This document shows, in pieces, positions 13,342-16,643 of a stretch of DNA of 16,643 bases. The stretch comes from JADGNZ01 sp035995985. GTDB taxonomy: Bacteria > Acidobacteriota > Thermoanaerobaculia > Gp7-AA8. The notes beneath the pieces were generated by a model. The model was not told where the DNA came from. It saw nothing but the letters and a program-made list of their open reading frames with translations, and did no database searches. The translations under genes were made by a program, and so were the position numbers. The stretch's first letter is position 1. Every line of letters begins with the position of its first letter. The stretch is taken from contig DASYJY010000076.1 of the NCBI GenBank assembly GCA_035995985.1, positions 1 through 16,643 of the forward strand, read 5' to 3'.

Positions 13342-14570
13342 AGCATTCCGACGATCTCCGCCACCTCGCCGAATGCGCATCGTGCCGCCGTCGATTCGCG
13401 GAGAATGTGGTTCCGTTCGATCCCGCGCGGCGCCGCGAAGGGGCTCTCAAGTTCGCGGCCGCGGCTTCGCGGATGGAAAACGAACGCGGCGAGACGGCCG
13501 ACATCGTCGCGCGACACTTGCGCGAGACGCCGCAGGAGGAGTGGCCGCGTCTCGCCGAATCAAAGGCGCTTCGCAACAACGCGGCACTCGAACAGCTCAG
13601 CGAGGAAGTGCGCAAGCGTCTCGAACGCGATCCGGCTCAGGCGCTCGTCGTCGCCAACCTCGCCGCCGCGATCGCGGAATCGATTCCGACGAGTAGCTAC
13701 CCGCCGCTCGTCATCGCGCAAATCCGCTCCACCGCGCTTCGCGACCGCGCCAACGCGCTTCGCTACCTCGGCCGGTTCGACGACGGGTACGACGCAATCG
13801 AAACGGCGGAGTCGCGCTTGAGTCAATTTCCGGCGGCTGTGCACGACCGCGCCATCATCTGGCTCGTCAAAGCGATGATCCTCGCGCAGATGGACCATTT
13901 CGATGAAGCGGAGCAGAAGATCAGCGCCGCGAGCGTGATCTTCGCCGACATCAACGACTCCGCGCGTTTTCTGCAGGCTGGCCTCGTTTACGGAAACCTC
14001 CTCGGCCGCCAGGAGCGCTACTCCGAAGCTGAAGGCATCTTCCGCGATCTCCTGCTGGTCGCCGCCAGCAGCCACGACGCCGAAACTGAGGCGCGGCTGC
14101 ACAACAACCTCGGCTATTGCTATGTGAAACTCGGCGACTACACGACAGCCAATATCCACTTCTCGCAATCGATTGCGAGATTCACCGACCTCGGACTGAT
14201 CGCCGAGGTCGCGCGCACGGAGCGCGGCGCCGGCGTTCTCCTCATTGAAAAGGGTCAATACGACCTTGGCTGCATCCGCCTCCGCGAAGCGCGCGCTGCA
14301 TTTACAAACCTGCACATGCCCGAAGAAGCGGGACTCAGCGCGCTTCGGCTCATTGAGGCGATGGTCGAGCACGGCGAAACAGCCGAAGCGCGGGATCTCG
14401 CCGCCACAGTCGTCAGTGAATTCAAGCACGCCATGCTCGATCAACGAGCCATCGACGCCGTAGTTCGTCTGAAGAAGTCACTCGACGCGGACGGTGCGAC
14501 GGCCGAAGCCGTGCGCACAGTCCGCGCCCTCGTGCAAAGCCTCGCCATCGACGAAGCTCCCGCGAGCTGA
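13338..14570 (+). CDS. Soluble protein with anti-sigma-type H-x3-C-x2-C motif and TPR-like array (module 1)
   Basis: The 410-residue product starts at GTG 13338, overlapping the sigma-factor stop. A much longer upstream extension of this frame runs antiphase through the sigma gene and is rejected. Residues 9-16 (HLAECASC) give H-x3-C-x2-C, the core of zinc-binding anti-sigma (ZAS) domains; His3 is a possible extra ligand. A helical region with RNNAALEQLSEEVRKRLE (79-96) follows, then helix pairs over about 95-400 resembling TPRs (for example EARLHNNLGYCYVKLGDYTT near 251-270 and RTERGAGVLLIEKGQYDLG near 283-301). No membrane segment is seen, unlike most ZAS proteins, so sensing should be cytoplasmic. 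Likely role: regulator of the coupled sigma factor (inferred). It ends one base from the stop of the convergent exported-peptide gene. Confidence 0.8.
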   Translation: MKHSDDLRHLAECASCRRRFAENVVPFDPARRREGALKFAAAASRMENERGETADIVARHLRETPQEEWPRLAESKALRNNAALEQLSEEVRKRLERDPAQALVVANLAAAIAESIPTSSYPPLVIAQIRSTALRDRANALRYLGRFDDGYDAIETAESRLSQFPAAVHDRAIIWLVKAMILAQMDHFDEAEQKISAASVIFADINDSARFLQAGLVYGNLLGRQERYSEAEGIFRDLLLVAASSHDAETEARLHNNLGYCYVKLGDYTTANIHFSQSIARFTDLGLIAEVARTERGAGVLLIEKGQYDLGCIRLREARAAFTNLHMPEEAGLSALRLIEAMVEHGETAEARDLAATVVSEFKHAMLDQRAIDAVVRLKKSLDADGATAEAVRTVRALVQSLAIDEAPAS

Positions 14571-14571
14571 C

Positions 14572-14745
14572 TTACGGCTTCGGCCAGGACCAATCATCCA
14601 GTCCGACGATCTGCCGGATGATCTTGACGATTTTCGAACCCGTCGACGGCTGTGAGCCGCTTTTCGACGGCAGCGCGTAGATATTCGAGGCAGTGAGTAC
14701 GACGATAAGCGATGCAGCAGCAAGACCTTTGGATACACGACGCAT
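14572..14745 (-). CDS. Small exported peptide of unknown function
   Basis: The 57-residue product starts at ATG 14745 with GGAGG four to five nt upstream, one of the best ribosome binding sites in the window. A Sec signal peptide is clear: a basic MRRVSK start and a hydrophobic GLAAASLIVVLTAS core, with cleavage near residue 20 or 24. The mature part is 33-37 residues: a Ser/Gly-rich linker, then KIVKIIRQIVGLDDWSWPKP, which is cationic and possibly amphipathic with two Trp. It could be a signal peptide ligand, a toxin or bacteriocin-like peptide, or a small periplasmic protein; the sequence does not decide. Its TAA is one base from the TPR gene stop, so the two transcripts must collide or overlap at their 3' ends. 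An upstream in-frame start (14772) lacks this ribosome binding site. Confidence 0.75.
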   Translation of the reverse strand: MRRVSKGLAAASLIVVLTASNIYALPSKSGSQPSTGSKIVKIIRQIVGLDDWSWPKP

Positions 14746-14762
14746 AAGCCCTCCGGATGTGC

Positions 14763-14804
14763 CCGGCGACACGCCGGTGCGGTGTTTTTCGGGAGGGCGC
14801 CCTC
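14763..14804. promoter_or_regulatory. Hairpin and 12-bp palindrome in the leader region of the peptide gene
   Basis: CCGGCG-ACA-CGCCGG (14763-14777) can form a small hairpin just upstream of the peptide ribosome binding site. GAGGGCGCCCTC (14793-14804) is a perfect palindrome that could be an operator. The remaining stretch to the second sigma gene contains an AT-rich patch (GAGAAATATTTTGCACA, about 14848-14864) but no clear promoter consensus. Confidence 0.35.
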
Positions 14805-14918
14805 ATTCCTAGGCGTGACGCTAGTGCTACTTTTGCTACCCCTGTGATGAGAAATATTTTGCACACACGGTAACGAAGCGCAGAGTTCTCACTGACGCCT
14901 TTCCGTCTGCTTTGCCGC

Positions 14919-15545
14919 GTGTTATCGTCTGCGGCATTCCTGACAATCCGAAATCTGCCGACGCCTCCGGCATTGGAAATGCCGCCCATGACGCCTGAAG
15001 CCATCGACGATCAGCTGCCGGTCCCGCCGCCCCGCGGTGTCGACGAGACTGTGTTTGCACGCATTTATGAAGACAATTGCGGACTTCTGGTGTCACTGGC
15101 CGTACGCAAGTTTCAGGTTCCCGCGGTTGATGCCGAGGCGCTCGCGCACGAGGTGTTTCTTTCGTATCTGCGTCATGCCGACCAGATCCGCGATCTTCAT
15201 CACTGGCTGGTCGGCGCAATCTGCAACGCCAGCCGCTATTACTGGCGCAAGCACGGCCGCAACATCGAACAGCTCGATACAGAGGTGGCTGCGGAACGTC
15301 CCGACCCGTGCCTTCAGGACGTGCTCACCAGTCTCCCGAATCGGATCGCGGTCGAGGAAGTGCTGGACGCCATGTCGCCGCGCTGGGCGCACATTCTCCG
15401 GCTCCGCTATTTCGAGGGATATTCGATCAAAGAAATCGCCGAGCACCTCGGCGTAACCTCGAAGTACACACAGAAGCTGGTGACGAAGTGCCTGCGCCGC
15501 GCCGAAGAAATCTTCGACGGAACCCGCGCGAGGAAAAAAGAATGA
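14919..15545 (+). CDS. ECF-like sigma-70 family RNA polymerase sigma factor (module 2, paralogue)
   Basis: From GTG 14919 the product is 208 residues; ATGs at 14979 and 14988 would give 188 and 185. The GTG is preferred because GCGTGTT and, a little downstream, GGCATTCC align with the GTG start region of the first sigma gene (12769). No start has a Shine-Dalgarno. Region 2 (VFARIYEDNCGLLVSLAVRK, DAEALAHEVFLSYL, WLVGAICNASRYYWRK) and region 4 (MSPRWAHILRLRYFEGYSIK, EIAEHLGVTSKYTQKLVTKC) closely match module 1, including the unusual KYTQKLV-x-KCLR recognition helix. This implies related promoter specificity. The stop overlaps the next gene's start (ATGA, 15542-15545). Upstream lies the divergent exported-peptide gene. 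Confidence 0.88.
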   Translation: MLSSAAFLTIRNLPTPPALEMPPMTPEAIDDQLPVPPPRGVDETVFARIYEDNCGLLVSLAVRKFQVPAVDAEALAHEVFLSYLRHADQIRDLHHWLVGAICNASRYYWRKHGRNIEQLDTEVAAERPDPCLQDVLTSLPNRIAVEEVLDAMSPRWAHILRLRYFEGYSIKEIAEHLGVTSKYTQKLVTKCLRRAEEIFDGTRARKKE

Positions 15546-16643
15546 CGCATTCCGACGACGTGGCCCACCTCGCTGAATGTTCCGCCTGCCGCCAGCGCTT
15601 CGCGGCCAATGTGTTGCCTTTTGATCCCGCTACCCGCCGCGATCGCGAGGGTGAGTTCGTGTCGGTTGCCACGAAGCTGGAGCGCGAGCGCGATGAGTCC
15701 TCAGACGTGGTCGCGCGCTATTTGGGGGGCACGCCGCCCGAGGAGTGGTCGCGCCTCGCGGAAATGCCCGATCTCCGCAATAACGCGGCATTGGAGCAAA
15801 TGAGCGAGGAAGTGCGGCGGCGCTTGCACCGCAAACCACGCGAGGCTCTGGCCATCGCCAATTTGTCCGCCTCCATCGCCGAATCGCTGGCGCCGAGCCA
15901 GTATCCGAGTGTCGTCCTCGCCCAGCTTCGCGGGACAGCGTGGAAAGACCGCGCCAGTACGCTGAGATACCTGGCGCGCTATGACGAAGCATTAGAAGCC
16001 GCGGAACGGGGCGAAGAGGCCGTGTCTTCATTCGCGAGTTTGGAACACGACAGAGCGATTATCAGACTTGTAAAGGGTTTGACCTTGCTTCACGTCGAGC
16101 GATTCGACGAAGCGCAGGACATTTTGGCCGAATGCCGGCGGGTATTTTCTGACTATGGCGACCAGCGACAGCACCTCCACGCTGGAATCGCGGAAGGCAT
16201 CGCACTGTACGACACAAGCCGCTATGCCGAGGCGCTTAATCTCTTCCATGAGGTGTTACCCGAGGCTGTCGCAGGCGATGACATCGAATCGCAAGCCCGG
16301 ATTCATAATAATCTCGGCTATTGTGCGACACATCTTGACGATTTCATTCAAGCAAATATTCATTTCTCTGAGGCAATCGCCAAATTTACGGACCTCGGAT
16401 ACACGGCGGAGGTCCCCCGCACAGAACGAGGCGCAGGAATAGTTCTGATCGGCAAAGGTCAAATATCCAAGGGCCTGGCGCTCTTGTATGCCGCGCGGCG
16501 CGATTTCACCGCCGCCGGCATGATCGAAGAAGCGGGCCTTTGTGCCCTGAGGATTGCCGAAGTGCTGGTCGAGCGCGGCAATGACTCAGAAGCCCGTGCC
16601 CTCACACAAATGATCGTTGACGAATTCACATTAGCTGGATTCG
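15542..16643 (+). CDS. H-x3-C-x2-C/TPR-like protein (module 2, 3' end cut by window)
   Basis: This gene starts at ATG 15542 and is open for 367 codons to the window edge. It is a paralogue of the module 1 protein along its whole visible length. The N-terminus HSDDVAHLAECSACRQRFAA (3-22) has the same H9-x3-C13-x2-C16 spacing. RNNAALEQMSEEVRRRL, RIHNNLGYC, ANIHFSEAIAKFTDLGY and RTERGAGIVLIGKGQ mirror the first copy. The strongest conservation is in the zinc motif, the RNNAALEQ region and the central NNLGYC/RTERGAG repeats; the helices between have diverged more. No membrane segment is seen. It is translationally coupled to its sigma factor. The family is taken to be a cytoplasmic sigma regulator (inferred). 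Confidence 0.82.
   Translation, partial: MTHSDDVAHLAECSACRQRFAANVLPFDPATRRDREGEFVSVATKLERERDESSDVVARYLGGTPPEEWSRLAEMPDLRNNAALEQMSEEVRRRLHRKPREALAIANLSASIAESLAPSQYPSVVLAQLRGTAWKDRASTLRYLARYDEALEAAERGEEAVSSFASLEHDRAIIRLVKGLTLLHVERFDEAQDILAECRRVFSDYGDQRQHLHAGIAEGIALYDTSRYAEALNLFHEVLPEAVAGDDIESQARIHNNLGYCATHLDDFIQANIHFSEAIAKFTDLGYTAEVPRTERGAGIVLIGKGQISKGLALLYAARRDFTAAGMIEEAGLCALRIAEVLVERGNDSEARALTQMIVDEFTLAGF

Noticed and set aside
13560..14444. 294-codon minus-strand frame over the first TPR gene
   Set aside because: Antisense shadow; the plus-strand protein is conserved in the second module.

Overview
The window is GC-rich, gene-dense bacterial DNA. An apolipoprotein N-acyltransferase (Lnt) and signal peptides point to a diderm (Gram-negative type) bacterium. 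The gene set, the dispersed short-period palindromic repeats and the paralogous sigma/TPR gene pairs resemble Acidobacteriota-type soil genomes. That placement is inference, because no rRNA or other phylogenetic marker was compared. No tRNA, rRNA, CRISPR array, transposase or prophage gene was seen.

Positions 1-4976 (all minus strand) hold a compact housekeeping run. Read 5'->3' it is: small two-helix membrane protein, 8-Cys zinc-ribbon protein, lnt, prfB (release factor 2, with its programmed +1 frameshift), a GT4 glycosyltransferase, and the start of a Nudix/CoA-pyrophosphatase gene cut by the window edge. Two dispersed repeat families sit here. A G/C-rich 7-nt-periodic element lies in frame inside both lnt and the glycosyltransferase. 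A second repeat brackets lnt as 20-bp inverted copies that contain its start and stop codons.

Positions 5019-6322 hold a monocistronic secreted FN3-domain protein with a plausible promoter and a strong terminal hairpin. Positions 6334-9638 hold a pyruvate (or 2-oxoacid) dehydrogenase operon in the order E1alpha, E1beta, E2, without E3. A long 7-nt-periodic inverted repeat lies upstream of it. Positions 9822-11599 hold ruvC followed by an overlapping MFS exporter gene. Positions 11641-12044 hold an orphan antitoxin-like gene bracketed by inverted copies of another repeat, next to trmB (12054-12710).

From 12769 to the end, coding switches mainly to the plus strand and carries the most unusual content. 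Two paralogous two-gene modules stand in tandem. Each is an ECF-like sigma factor translationally coupled (4-nt start/stop overlap) to a soluble protein with an N-terminal H-x3-C-x2-C motif, as in zinc-binding anti-sigma factors, followed by a helical TPR-like array. Between the modules, tail to tail with the first TPR gene, lies a small gene for a 57-residue exported peptide with a strong ribosome binding site. A sigma factor, a candidate TPR regulator and an exported peptide together suggest a possible signalling or peptide-sensing transcription switch. That link is inference; the module structure itself is directly visible.
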